From Chionis minor (Eukaryota; Chordata; Aves; Charadriiformes; Chionididae), in assembly GCA_013398295.1 (NCBI GenBank), contig VZSF01005694.1, forward strand, positions 161,237 to 225,236: a DNA stretch of 64,000 nucleotides, given 5' to 3'. The first letter of the stretch is position 1. Each line of letters begins with the position of its first letter. The notes below the pieces were generated by a model. The model searched no databases, was not told where the DNA came from, and was given only the letters and a program-made list of their open reading frames with translations. The translations under genes were made by a program, and so were the position numbers. Below, in pieces: positions 1-13,500 of the stretch.

Positions 1-3000
1 AATTGTTACAGTCCATTGTTTCAAACATTTATAATTCCTATATAAAGAGATTACCTGACATCTTTTCACACAGTTTCAGTATTCTTCCTGCTGTGAATGA
101 GAAGTGAACTCCCCTTGACATTTGAGGACATGTTACATAGGCTGAAGTGGTAGGTTCACTTATTGTTAACTAAATCATGACAAGTGGTTTATAACTTGGT
201 CTACAGATCTGTGTCACTTTTTAAATTGTTTCTTGAAAAGTTTAATCATAAAGGTGCACAGCTGTTCACAGAAAGACTTTGAAAAACTACTGTAGTCCAG
301 AAATAATATGCATGTAGTCCACCCATATCCCTTGGTTTACATTTCCATCTCTTGTCCTGACAAAGGCAATAGTAAAGCTCTTGGCATACTTTAATAAATT
401 CAAATCCTGGTAACTGAACTTTACATATGCTTGAGAATTTTGTTAATTTAGTATTAATAGTTATGTTAAGTCAATACCCAGAGACTCCACTTGAGGTCTG
501 ATTTGCTTACGGTAACTATATAACACTGAATTTACATAAATGGGCCCTGCCTCTCCAGAATCTTGGTAAAATGCTTATTCTTGTAATTTCAAGGGCCATG
601 GATAATTACACATTTAATGCGGTTTACTTTTAATAGTGCTTATACTGAAAACTCAGTGTCAAAAAGTGAATGACAGCACATTAAACAATGTAGGAAAATT
701 AATATATTTTTGAATACTTCATCTAATGGGGGAAAATTTTGTAGAAGCCTGCTGAGTGTCCTTCCACTACATTCTAGCCAAAACATATATGAATTTATAT
801 ATGCAGTTGCTAGCTGAAGTATACTTCATAAGGAAGTGCCTGATATGTGCATATTGGAGACATTATTTGAATGTGAATAGGTTCTGTTTGCTTCTTAATT
901 TGTCAACAGGAGCCGAACAATTATGGTTTTGAAAACAATCTGAAAAGTTGCTTTCTTGCTTTGTATTGTTTAGTAAGAAGAATAGTTGGTATTTAAACCG
1001 GCTGTTCACTGCGTGCTTTTAATTTAACTGTGTCAAAACTAGACAGAATGGGGGCATTACAAAATGGCTTTAATTCCCATGTCATGTTTAGGACCAGCTA
1101 GATTAATGGGTAATTTACAACTCTAGCTCTTTGCATAAACACTGTGATAATTTTTCATCTGAAATATTTTTAGATACAGTTTGTGTGGGATACTGTATCA
1201 TCATTCTTCTTGTTTTACAAACCATTTAAGTGGATAAAATGTTATATTCAGCTTTGACATTGCGAACTATGACACAACTTTTTAAAAATGTGTTTCTGGA
1301 TATAACCTAAGAAAAACCCCACAAAACTGCTATTAGTGATATCAAAATCAAACAAAGAAATTGCTTATGCCTGAAATACTCCCTTAAGTGGTGCAATGCT
1401 CTCAGGCAACTTCTGACTTTAGCAAAGCAGATATCTGCACTCGATCTAGGCTGCCTTATACAGTTAAGAGAAATAACCACTTTTAACACGTTCAGCTTCC
1501 TCTCATCTGAAGAAGCACCACCACTTACTATGAAGGGAGGCCAGCTGACTTCTGCGTGAGATCAAGCAGTTGCTTAATTTACCCCCATAGATGAAAATAA
1601 TTCCACTCTGGGTGGCTCTCAGGAAAAAAACAGTCTTAACTTTGCAGAACTTTTCTTAATTTAATCTATTGCAAACTAACACAAGGTTTTGATTACTGAT
1701 TTGGGTAGTGAGAGAGAAAAAAGAACACACAAAAAACACAAAGAAGAAAGCAAACATTTAGGGAAACATCTTTCTTTCCCTTCCTCGTGCTCAGCCTAAG
1801 CCATAAGCTCCCTTTGCAGCAGTTTTGGGGTGTGGTGGGCAGTTTGCATCAGTGTCACCTCTGGTTGAAACCAGCTGTGCCTGGCACAGGCAAATGATGG
1901 ACGACTCCCACACAGGACACCCCAGAAGCCCACGCCACCCAAACCCTGCCAGTTGTTCCTGATGGAGTGCCTACTTTGATCTTTAAAACATATTGCAAAA
2001 GTTTCACATGGTGGTTTATCAGAATTTGGGCACCCTACATTCCTCTGGTTTTCATAGCTGTAGGCATACCTTCACACTATGTAGGTTATATTTATACAAG
2101 GGAATGAAGCAGTCTAAAGACATTTATTTAGGAGGAGAGGAGAGTTCTATCATGTTGGTGTGTTTTCTCCCATACTAAATGATGGGAGAATTGTTTGGAG
2201 GACCTCAAGTGCCCCTACAGTGCGTTACGGTCCAGGATGTCACCTTGACTCTGAACCAATTTAGAAGAAGCATGTGGGCACAAGTTTTGGCTCAGTGTGG
2301 AGCAGAGTTTACTCAAGCCAGTCCTTGTGATAGACTTTCCATGATGGTACACAGCATATTCTTCCTGGAGAAGGAGAGTAACTCTACATGTCAACATTTT
2401 CCTAAACAAAATTAATTATAGGTTCACCATCAAATCCCCTCTCTTCATTTTCACTTCATCAGGCAAGCTGGTTGTGCTGCCTGAGAGGAGAAATGTATAG
2501 CATAATCCGGCCTTAGAAACCTGGGCCTTCTTTTTCAGGGAACTGTTGTTTCCTACTCTGACCCATCAGCAGTGTGTTCACTGCTTCTGGGACTTGACCC
2601 TAATTTTTTTACCACCTCTCCAGAGAAAACCTGAATACATGATTTCCTAAAATGGCATGGAAGGTTGTGGGATGGACAGACATTATTATGGTGTCAAAAA
2701 CCACATGCAAAATAGTAAGGACCCTTTAAATTTTAAGTATTTTCTATTCATGTTGGTTAAAGTTCAATGAAGTAAAGACTTGCCTCTCCTATGCTGCTGA
2801 TGTTCTGTATTTATTTAATTTCCTGAGCAGGTGCTTTGCCTGAAGAAAGTCAACTGGTGAAAACATAAGCACAGCACCTGGTCAAGAAATTAAATAAACA
2901 TGCTATAATCATCTGAACATGTGAGTCAAACTCTTTTACTTGCTTTTGATTTCCATCAGCAACCTGCAGCCCTTAAAACAGAATTTTAATTTGTAAAGCC

Positions 3001-6000
3001 AGTTCTTTTAATGGATTGCTCATCCTGGCAAGCACTGCACTCAAAACACTATATCCAATATTAAATTGTAATGACTTTAAACTACATGTGAGGTATGTTT
3101 TTATCATACATAAAAACCCTTTCAGAAGTTTTTATTGCCTGAATACTTTTCTATCCTATGTTTTGTGACAGGATACAGTAAAACACCAGTGGCTAATCTT
3201 TCTGGATGGTGAGCCTGAATTCTGCAATGAAAGGCCAAGTTATTTCTTTATTTACAGTTGCAAACCTACTCCAGTGCATTGCAAGCTTTTTAGAAAGGAG
3301 GTTTAACAGCACATAAATAGCTGAACATCCATCTAAATGAGAACTTTAAATGTCTATGAAGTATCCTCCACGTGCATTTTGCTGAACAAGCGTTGTTCAC
3401 AGGGAAAAGCAAATGTGGGAACACATGCGAAGGTTTTCACCCATAGATAGGTTTCTGCAAAGATGTTCAGAAACAATGTATGCTAAATGCAGCTGAAGCA
3501 GACATATAGTTGCCAGGATTGATGCAGCCAGTACTTGCTTTGATCATATACATCTGTCAGTGCTGCAAGGTACCACTTTATGATGAAGCATTGCAATGCC
3601 CAGAAGAGGTCCAAAATCCTTTTTTGACCTGTTTTAAATCCCCTAAAATTGTATAATCTTCATTTAAAATAGGGAGCCAGCTTTCCTTCATAATCAAAGA
3701 GAGCAGGTGCCTTTCCACAGTAGTTTGTCTCATCTGTTTTTGATCCCATCTTTGAATGAGGTGAAGTATCGTCAGTTGATATCTATTTCTTCTTATTTAC
3801 TATAAATAGAGTTACTACAAAGTGGTATGAAACCTGAAAAACTTGCCACAGACTCCTACATTAACTGAAATTACTTTCAATTGATGACAAGATAATTGAA
3901 ATCACTTCAGCTTGAGAGTTACTCTCCTGAAAACAGTATCTATGTAAGAGAGGACAGACTTGGAATCAATGATCTCAAACGAAAATGAGAATATAAAGAT
4001 TTAGGCACTCTTTTCTTAAAGTTGGCTAGAAATGTGGACTTGAGAAGAACTTTCCCAGTAAAACACACCAGGCGTTAGGGTTATAACTTCTGCTCAAGTC
4101 TGGCAAAAGAAAGTGAGTGAGTGATCATCTGTAATACACTATTGGACAACCACCTCGGATTTAAGGTATAAGAGTGTTACCCACTTTTACTATGTATTTT
4201 GTGCAGCCGTCATTTTGAAGTGTGTGAGCTGAAAGTGATTTTGAAGGCAACATAAGGAAAGAAATGTTTCACATGTTTAAGTATGTTTTCAAAAATGAAG
4301 AGCCCAGCATTGTCAGGACTCACATATTTGTCATTGATCATAAATATTGAAGTTTAAGTGGGGTTTTGGGGGTTTTGTGTTTGGTTTGTTTTTTTGTTTT
4401 TTTCTACTGGTGGAAACACAGATGCCTGAGGAATCTTTATGCATCTTAGGTTTAGCAGCTGCTGTGTTTTAGCTCCGAAGGACAGTGTTTGCATTTAGTT
4501 GTTTTAGTTTAGACTTAGAAAATTGTGGGTCTAGGCTTCTCTGTGATCGTGACCAATGCTAGTGACTAATATAGCTGCCTAGATTTGGTGACATAAAAAA
4601 AAAACCTAAGAAGGCCAACCATTTGTGAAATAGCTGTCAATGTGGCTTGCCTTGCACTACCATTTCCAACAGTTTAGTTTCAGAAAAAAAAAATGCTTAT
4701 TGCTCTAAGGCATGTGAATTCTTTACGTGTTTTTGGGGTCCATCTGCAGAAAAGAAGAAAATTGTGGCTGTTTCTTTTAACTGCTTTAGTCCCAATTTAG
4801 AAAGCTTAAGTATCCCTATATTTCAAACTAGATTCTTATCCATGTTATTGAAGTTTAAATGGATTACACTTCCAATAAAAGTGAAGAATGAGCATAGGTG
4901 GTTATAAATGAGAAATCAAAATATGCAAATAATGTTTGGTATAAAATAACAGATTATAGTGACACACTGTACTTAACAGTCCTATAATTTATAATAATGG
5001 TATAGATTAATGAAAAGTAATAATATTTGGATTTATTTTTCTTCCTTTGCAATGGAACTGTTTTTCTAATCTCTCTGGCTCCTGTTAGATACTAGAAGGT
5101 AGGATAGTCTTTATGAAACCTGAAGCACTAAAAATGAACAGTATTTCACTGACGTATTTTTTTAAAATAAAGTGCCTTTGAGGGACTCCCAGTAGGGATT
5201 GTGGAGGATGAGGACAGACAGGGTGAGCAGTAACTCCTAAAAATGCCAGGGTGTGTAACCACAACACTGTTTCTCAGGAAAGTGGATTTTTTTTCCGGCA
5301 TTAAATTCTACACAGCATCACTGACTCATGTTTAAGTAAGCATGGTGGGGTTTAGTAGCACAAGCTTCATGCAACTCCAGCATCCATTTGGGTGCAGGAC
5401 TGCAGCATTGCTCAGCTCATCACTTGTAATGACAGCAAGAGAGTCTTCTTGTCTTCTCCCAAAGCGACACTAATGAAAAGAAAAGTCTGTTCTCTGCATA
5501 GCATAATAAAGACTTGTGCCATGACCTATTAGGCTGTGAGTGGTTGTCTCTGCTTATTATCACAGATAACATCTACTGAAGAATAAAGGAGACAGAGAGT
5601 TTTATAAGAAAATCTCTCTTCTTCAAGGTAGCCTGAGATGATACCTCGACTGCCCAATTGATGTTGCAAAGGAAGACAAACAAAGCAGTTCTCATCGCCA
5701 GCTCTACCCCTTGGTTACTGTTGGAACTCATTGAGTGAAAAAGATCGTGGTACTTATTTGGAGGGAGGAAGGACCTTTCATTGTTTTTAAATTTATCTCT
5801 TACCCCCCTCCTCCCCCTCCTGCTTTTTTTTTGTATGCAAAAAACACAGAAGACACAAAGACACTTGAAACACAATTAAATACAATGTCATTCAATTGTG
5901 TTAATTATGATAGATGTTAGATTCTATTAGATTTTTCTTTATTTTTAACTTCTATTTAAAGACCCAAGAATTAATAGAGTTGCAGAAATTATCCCTTTCT

Positions 6001-7545
6001 CATTGTGTTAGAACAACAACATAAACATAATTTTGTATGAGCAAGAATATCAAACATAAATTTTCTTTTCATGTTGACAGTATGATAAGATTATGTGATT
6101 TAAGGCTCATATTAAATATCAGGTACATTTTTTCCTAGTGGAGTGTGATACATGACTGTGCTACTTCTCAGTGTGATAAGAATGTACCGAAGTTTTAAGT
6201 TTTCGCAGAATTTTTTTGTTTTAGCTATTTAAAAATTTTTTTTTAACTAATGAATGTGGGCTGGAATTTCCATAGGAAGCTCAAGAACATCAAAACTGAT
6301 CAACTGTAAAAAATGTATGTTTTGATGCTATTTTTTTATAATAACATATGTTAACTTTTAGTATTTTTAAATTTTTTACTACAAATCACTCAATATAAGA
6401 AACATAGAATGAAACCACTACTTTGCATTTGAAAACCTTGTTTTGAAAAACTGAAATGTTATTTTTCGACTGGCTTGTAGAAAAATGTTCTCCAAACCAA
6501 CATTATTTCCAAAATATCTATTTTGATGAAACACTATCTTTGTAACAGGAAAATACTACTCCAACAATACTTATGTCTAACTGTAGTGTCAGCAGGAACA
6601 TAGCAGAGTTAAGAGTGAGTCAGATGACTGTTCTTGTGCTGCCTGTGGAAAAAAAGAGCTAGAGACTGAAATGGAATTCAAATGTGAGAAAAGTGTAGAG
6701 ACACATTTGGGTTTCTCATTCTTCCTGTGCTGAATAAGTATAACCCCTCTTCATATTTTAAAATTGAGAAAACAAGTAAGTTTTCGCCAGTTGCAGAAAG
6801 TCTGGGCAAACACTAAAATTTTGTGCAACGCTCTAAGAGACGAACAAAAGCAAAGCACATTCAGTGTTGTAAAGTTATATTTACCTTTGCACATATGAGA
6901 TATTTTTATAAGAGACAGCCCATTTATAACCATTAAATTCTTCATCCAGATTGCTGACACAACAGGGACAATGTGATTTTTACATACTTTTACTTCCTCC
7001 AGCTTAATGAAGAGGAATTGCAAGATGGCTGCATCCCTGAAGTAATTCTTCAGCAGGCATAAGGATGAAATAGCCAGCAACCCTAATGAGGAAAAATGAA
7101 AGGGCATCACCACTTAATTCATCTCATTATTGGCTCTTAAAATGGAGATAAATGAGAGAGAGATAAAAAAAGGAAAGAGAGAGACATGGATTTTATTTCT
7201 GAGTGGTTATCATGTCAAAGCAGGAAGCATGTCTGAGTCGGGCCGTGAGTGTGAATTCTGGAGCACCATTACCAGCTGGCAGAGACACCGGCACAGCAGT
7301 CATGCTGACTGCAGATGGGCACCACCAGGAATGCTATTGCTTTAATTGTACCCTGCCTGCTCTTGCTTAAAATAATTTCAGATATTCTACCAAAAATTAA
7401 AGTTCAGTTGCAAGATCTGCACTTCCGCGTTGTGTGCCAAGGGTCTCTCCTTAAATAGCAGCAGCTTTTGGGCAAGTTTTGTTTGAACCATTTCACGCAA
7501 AGATGAAATCTCTTTGCCCAAAACAGGCAAAAGTACCCCACTCCT
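1..7545. other. AT-rich unique sequence, no gene seen
   Basis: I see no exon, RNA gene or recognisable transposon here. Open frames are short (the longest is about 120 codons, minus strand 6751-7113), with no recognised motif and the composition of random AT-rich DNA. Two slightly GC-richer patches, about 1800-1960 and 7220-7330, did not match any family I know. A G/T-rich run lies at 4358-4407 and a C-rich pyrimidine run at 5801-5832. Confidence 0.6.
5801..5832 (+). repeat. Polypyrimidine tract, C-rich then poly-T
   Basis: A run of C blocks (CCCCCCTCCTCCCCCTCC) is followed by TGC and nine T residues. Low-complexity DNA. The minus strand is purine-rich with G blocks, so it could form unusual structure, but there is no sign of a gene. 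Confidence 0.8.
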
Positions 7546-7559
7546 ACACACACACACAG
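7546..7559 (+). repeat. Short (AC)n microsatellite
   Basis: About seven AC units, uninterrupted. Too short to be very variable. Confidence 0.85.
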
Positions 7560-10500
7560 AGGCTTCATCTACTGTGTTTTACTGAAAGAGGGAACCATCA
7601 CAGCATTGCCCAAGTGGCAGTGGTTATTCTTTGTGTGTTCCTCTAACTATAAGCTAGTCAGAACAAATTTATTGACCCATACATTTTATACTAAAATAGT
7701 ATAGTCATTGCATCATGTTCCTGCAGCGTAAAGATAGGAGTGGTTTTAAGGAGGAGATGCAGTCACATTGAGTCCCACGTTTACTACTTGCACTTCTGTC
7801 CTCCTTCTGTCCTCCTTCCCCCCTCAGATGTTTCCCTACCTCCTTGCTCACTATATCCCTTCAGCATGTGATAAAAGGCATGACGTGTCATTTCTGGTCC
7901 AAAGGGTACACTTGTGCTTTGACAGGTGTCACCCCTTGCTAGTTAAATTACTTGAGACAGCATACCGCAAAATATTCTGTGCTAAAAGGAGCATAAAAGT
8001 GCTTATATTTCTGGTAATAAGACATACACTTGGGGCATGTTTAGGGGCAATTAAACATTTTGGAACTTCTGTTTATTCAGTCTTTCAAGATGATTCACTG
8101 TACATTTTGAGTTTTGTGTTGCTTTTATTCAAGTAACATTAACAATGCCCTTAATCAGATCAGGAGTTTCTCATAGCCATAGAGTAACCTAACCTGCTTG
8201 CAGAGATAGCTGTTCCTGTTGGCAACATTACTCAAGTCAGGGAGAAGTCCATGGTGGTCCAGCACCAGAAGTAGAGTAATCTTAGTAAGAATAATGCGAG
8301 TAAAAAATGTAATATAAATAGAATAAGTATTCTATAATGTAAGTAAGCAGAACCCTTAATCATCAATCAGTATTTCATTTTAATGTCACTTCTGCAAAGG
8401 AGTAATGTGATTAATAGTCAACAGCAGTTCTACATATGCACATCTAAATTTGGAAAGGAAAAAAGAGTGGAAATTTCTTTAACAGAAATTCTTTTCCTGA
8501 GGAAAAACTTATTCTTATCTGAATTTCTTCTCGCAACAAAAATAGAACTTTAAATCTCAGTAAGCCATATTGAAAATAGTCTAGCACTAAGGATGTCAGA
8601 GAGATGAAGTATCTTGCCTTATCAATGAACAAGCAAAAAAATGGGGTTTTTTCCCTTCTTCTTTCCTATTCAGAGAGAAATGGACTGTTGCTCCAACCTC
8701 TTCTCTCTCCACTTGTGAACATGGATGTTTCCAAAATATACCTGTATGATGTTTAACCTCAAACCTGCTCCTCTTGCATTTATCACTTGAAATAGTGGGT
8801 GGCTATATAGCAGCACAAAAAGCCCTTCTTTATTGAGAACATATCTTCCTCATTCCTTTGCGCATGGTCACTCTTTTCTTGATCTTAGTTTCTTTCTTCT
8901 CTTTGATGAACTGCTGCCAGAAAAATTGCTCGTTGAACAGTCATGTTTTCTGGACACTCCAATTATACTCCAGTACTTTTGGTATTTTGAAGACCTGCCT
9001 GTATAAACTTCTGAGTTTTGGTTTTTTGCTAAATGAACACTTATGTACACTTGTACCTCATACTGTTGTATTCCACTGCATCTTTACAACATCCTACTTA
9101 TTTCTGAATGGGGGTTTTGAGCTTATCATTAGTCATCACATGAATTACCAGCAAATGAAAAATTTTATCCCTCAAGAAAAATTGAGACTTCCTGGAAAAA
9201 ACTTTGACATTTTCGTGACTGCTCCAAGTTGAAACACAATAGATGTAAGTGAGGAGGAAGGGGAAAAAAATAAAAATTTGAGGCATATCTAGAATTTTTT
9301 TCTCTGTCCCTTCATTTTTCTTCTTTCTTTGCACTCCCTGTCTTAATGCAAGAGAACAAACTCTTGCCATTTGCTTTGGTTTCCATTGTTACTTCTGTCA
9401 CAGTCTAACTTTGTACAGTCTCAGTTTATTTCTACATTTCTTTAACAAAAGGAGTGTAGGAATTTCTTTGATGACCAGTTTGGATTCTGTATTATTTTCT
9501 TTTTGTTTCCCTGTATGTATCTTTTGTCTTTCTTTAAGAGGTTATTTATTTGCTCTGCTATGGAGCTTTTCTCCGCATGACTTTTCTTCTCTAAGATGTT
9601 TATTTCTGGATCATCAACCTTAAAGAAAATTGAGACCTCCTACTCCTGAAGTCTTTCTTTTATCCTCTGAAATCAAGAATTTCTGTTAGAGAACGTAATT
9701 AGGTCATTAGCCATAGTGGGTAGCTTGCTGAGTATTACCCTGGGAATGTAAGTGAAGGATCAGAAACTGAGACAATATTTGAATGTTTTTTAGAGTTAAT
9801 AAACCTTAAGAATGTTCAGATCCTATATTGGGTCTAAGTTAATGTGTAAAAGACTATTTCAATCTCTTCCACTGTCTTAGTTCTTCTCATACAAATTGCT
9901 TTTGTTTCTCAGTGGTGCAACTGAAAATGGACACATTGGAAATAATAATTTATGGAATCATATCTTGTCACTGTGACTTCCAGGAAATCAGTAAATATTC
10001 ATGACAGGTGAAAAATTAGTATGTCATTCCTTAAGGGTAGCCTTTGGTGATATGAAGACGTAAGATAAAATTCTGCACTTATAAGAATAAATATGTTCCC
10101 TTTATGCCAATAGAGACATGCTCATTTACTTCAAGACTGATTTTTGGACCACTGTGTATGTTTGCTGCCCCAAATTTTCCTGTAGATTTATGGATTCTGC
10201 CACCAGCACTTTTTAAAATTAAAAAAATGAAAGGACTTGAGATATTCATTTATTGAACAGCACTTTTTTCATATTCTTTCATCAAGAAACATGACAAGAA
10301 TCTTATTATCCTTGAGAAGTTGCCATTAGTGAGACTACCATCAGGATTTTACTATTTGTATGCTTTAAGTACCTGAAATTTATTTTATTTTGTACTGTAA
10401 CCCTAAACAAAGTTTTAGTTTTCTCAAAGAAAAATGGTCTTGACGATAAGCATCTTTCAGACGGAAACAAAGGGTCGGTTTATAAACAACTACAAAAGTT

Positions 10501-13500
10501 CCTAACATAGTCATTACAAACTTAAATCTTATGTTGAATTCTATTGAAGGTGTCTTTCTTTCCTGTGAAGAAACTAAGAGCCGTAGGCGCTTTTATGGTA
10601 ATCACATTTAATTTCCAAAATATATGAGCTCCCATAATTCAGTTTCATATACACTTAATAGTTTTCTAATTGTTTGTAAAATCAATGCTCATTAAATCTA
10701 AAGGATGCAAGACTACATTGTACAGATTAATGATTGACTCTGCAGATTATTGAAATGCTGTTCAAAGAATCAAACCACTTCTCAGAAAAAATCAGCTGTA
10801 ATCGACTTCTGGATGCTCAAATTCTCATTGTTATTAGTGTCTCCTCTGGAAATTTTCTGTATGTCAATCACTCAGCTTTTTAACTTGAACAAAATGGAAA
10901 AATGTCATCAGAACTTCGAGCTGGTAAAGAACAACAAAATTGTAGGGAGTGATGTAGCAGAGAAAGAGATGTGGGGTAAGTTATAAGACAAGTGGATATG
11001 CCAAGGAGAAAAAAGAAAGCACCAAAATGGAAATTTTGGAAAGACAGAGGAAAGAAAAAGGAGAACAAGATATCAATAGGCACAAGGTTTGTATGAATAG
11101 GGAAAGAAAATGTGCAGAAAAATAAAGTTGGGTTAAGGAGCCACAGATAAAGCATATCAGCTGCAGATTAGTAAACTGATATGGTCATATCAGTGTATAG
11201 AAGGGAAAAGTAAGTGTTGGACTGACGCAAATAAAGCAGATGCATGTGGTATTAAATAAGTATCTGACTAGTGGTTATTTCTAATGTTTTGAAGTAAAAA
11301 CATGATAAGTAGTGCCAAATATGTCCAGAATGGAATATTTGTAAAGCTTTTTATGGACTGCAAAGCAACAAACAGGCAGCTTAAATACAACTGGGTAAAA
11401 TACATTAGCGCATTAAAAATATATTAATAATTTTCAAAAAAGAGTATATGAAGTGATTGGTGAAGGGCACTCATTTTTAGCACAGTGAGTTTTTTTGAAA
11501 CACTTTTCCTAATCCAGGTTAAGATGAAATTCTTAAGCAAAACCAGAAAATGAACTGAACCTAACAGCTCGATTTAAGAGATGGGTGCATTGCTACTCTG
11601 ACATGACTTTTTATTTCTGAAAATATTTGGTTATCATAAAACCTACTTTGTGTGGTGTTGCTGTTTGCTTGTTAGATTGGACACTAAAAATGTTTAGTTT
11701 AAACTGATTAACTCAAAACATGTTCTTTAAATGGTTAATTTAGTTTTCATAGCCACACATCATAACCATGCTTGCAAAATACTGCACAAATATTTTGTAA
11801 TTTTCATATAAATAATTTTTGCCACCATGCACAAATACTTATTTTTTTCACTTATGCGTGTTTCTTTTTCATAGACTGCTCCTTTCTGTGACTAAAATTT
11901 TGGATTCAAGATGTTTAGTGTTTCACATCAGCAACTACTTATTTCAATGGTATGAAATACATTGCTGTTTTATGGGAGGGCTGACAAACTCCTGCTTCAG
12001 TTTTCACTTTTCATCTACTTACACTGAGATTTGTGTATAGTCAGCATCTTTGAAAGTCAAATCATTGATAGACGTACTTAACTGTGGAGAACTTGCTTCA
12101 TTGTGCTCATCATTGCAAAGCCTAACTTGTGGACTCCTTGTTGTGTTACAGAAACTGCTTTCCAGAGCCGTGTGCATTTATTCTTATATGGTTCATAACA
12201 GAACTCATTGCCTGAATTCATACTAGGTGAGCCTGGCACGCTCACCCTAAACTACTTCTGTTTGTACTCCTCTGTGTAGACATAGTCAAAATATCACAGT
12301 ATGAAATAACCTAGGACAGGAATAGCTAGCAGCTTAGTGATAGCATGCACAGTTTACACTCCAAAAGGTTATTTTCAAAACCCTAACCTGCTTGGCAGTG
12401 CAGGGAACAAATAATGCAATTTTTTTCCACATGTCCAACCCATCAGGTTATTGGGTTCTTACATAGCATTTCTCTCCCTTTGAGTTTCTGTACTAGCTAC
12501 ACAATTAAATATTAATTAGGTTACAAGAAAGTCAAAAGAGAACTTCAGATACACTTTGCCTTGCATTTGTAATATCCAGGTGCTTAAGGATTTCTCCTGG
12601 GATTAAGGAGAATAAGATGCAAGTTCCTGGCTCGTATGACTATATTCATACTAAGAAGTCAAATGTGCTCGTGACTGTTCTATGTCTTTCCTGGTAGTTC
12701 CCTCCTGTTAGGATTACAACCTGGGCTGTGCTGACTTTAGGAAAGTTTTGCTGAAGGCCATTCTAAAAATACAAGCATTGAAAACCAACTTGCAGTGCTC
12801 AGGGATGTTCTCTGGAACTTGTTTACAAGTATAGTTGCAAGCCAGATCATTTTCTGATTGGTGGGATGCAGGTGCCCAATCAAGCCAGAACAGACTTTCT
12901 TCAGCAGTTTGTAGAGCACACTGAGAATGACTTCGAATGGAATTAATCAGGCAAGGGAAATAATCCGAGAACTGAGAGACTGGGCTGTTTTGTACCTGCT
13001 AATGGAATGTGAGCATTTACAGGGCTAAGAAGAGGCCAGGCTGATACCAGTAATAATGAGAGCAGAAAGAAGTTCCTAAACACACATTGTGATTTTGTTG
13101 TGGTTTCAGAATGTGCATGCCCAAATTAGGAATTTTTGGTATCATAATCAATCTGCGTATATTTTACTTATTTGTTTTGTTTGGTTTATCCAAGCTGAGA
13201 GGGTTTTTGGGTACCTTCTAAGCTGTTACTTAAAAAAGTGATAAAGCTGTGCCAGCTTCTCTGCCAGCACAGAAGTTGTAGGAATCACTGAGGCAGTGCT
13301 TATCAGTTGCAAACTGGACACTGTTGTATAAATGATGTTTCCAGTTATTAAAATATGAAAACAAGTATATAAGTGTGTTCATAATTGCTTTTCTAATATA
13401 TTGTTGATATAGATTGCTATTATACTAACTGCACTTCAACAAGATTTAACTCTGCTGTTATCTTGAAATGATTTTTGCTAGTTTTAATTTAAAGGCAGAA

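Noticed and set aside
4358..4407. G-quadruplex motif
   Set aside because: Only two long G runs are present; four are needed.
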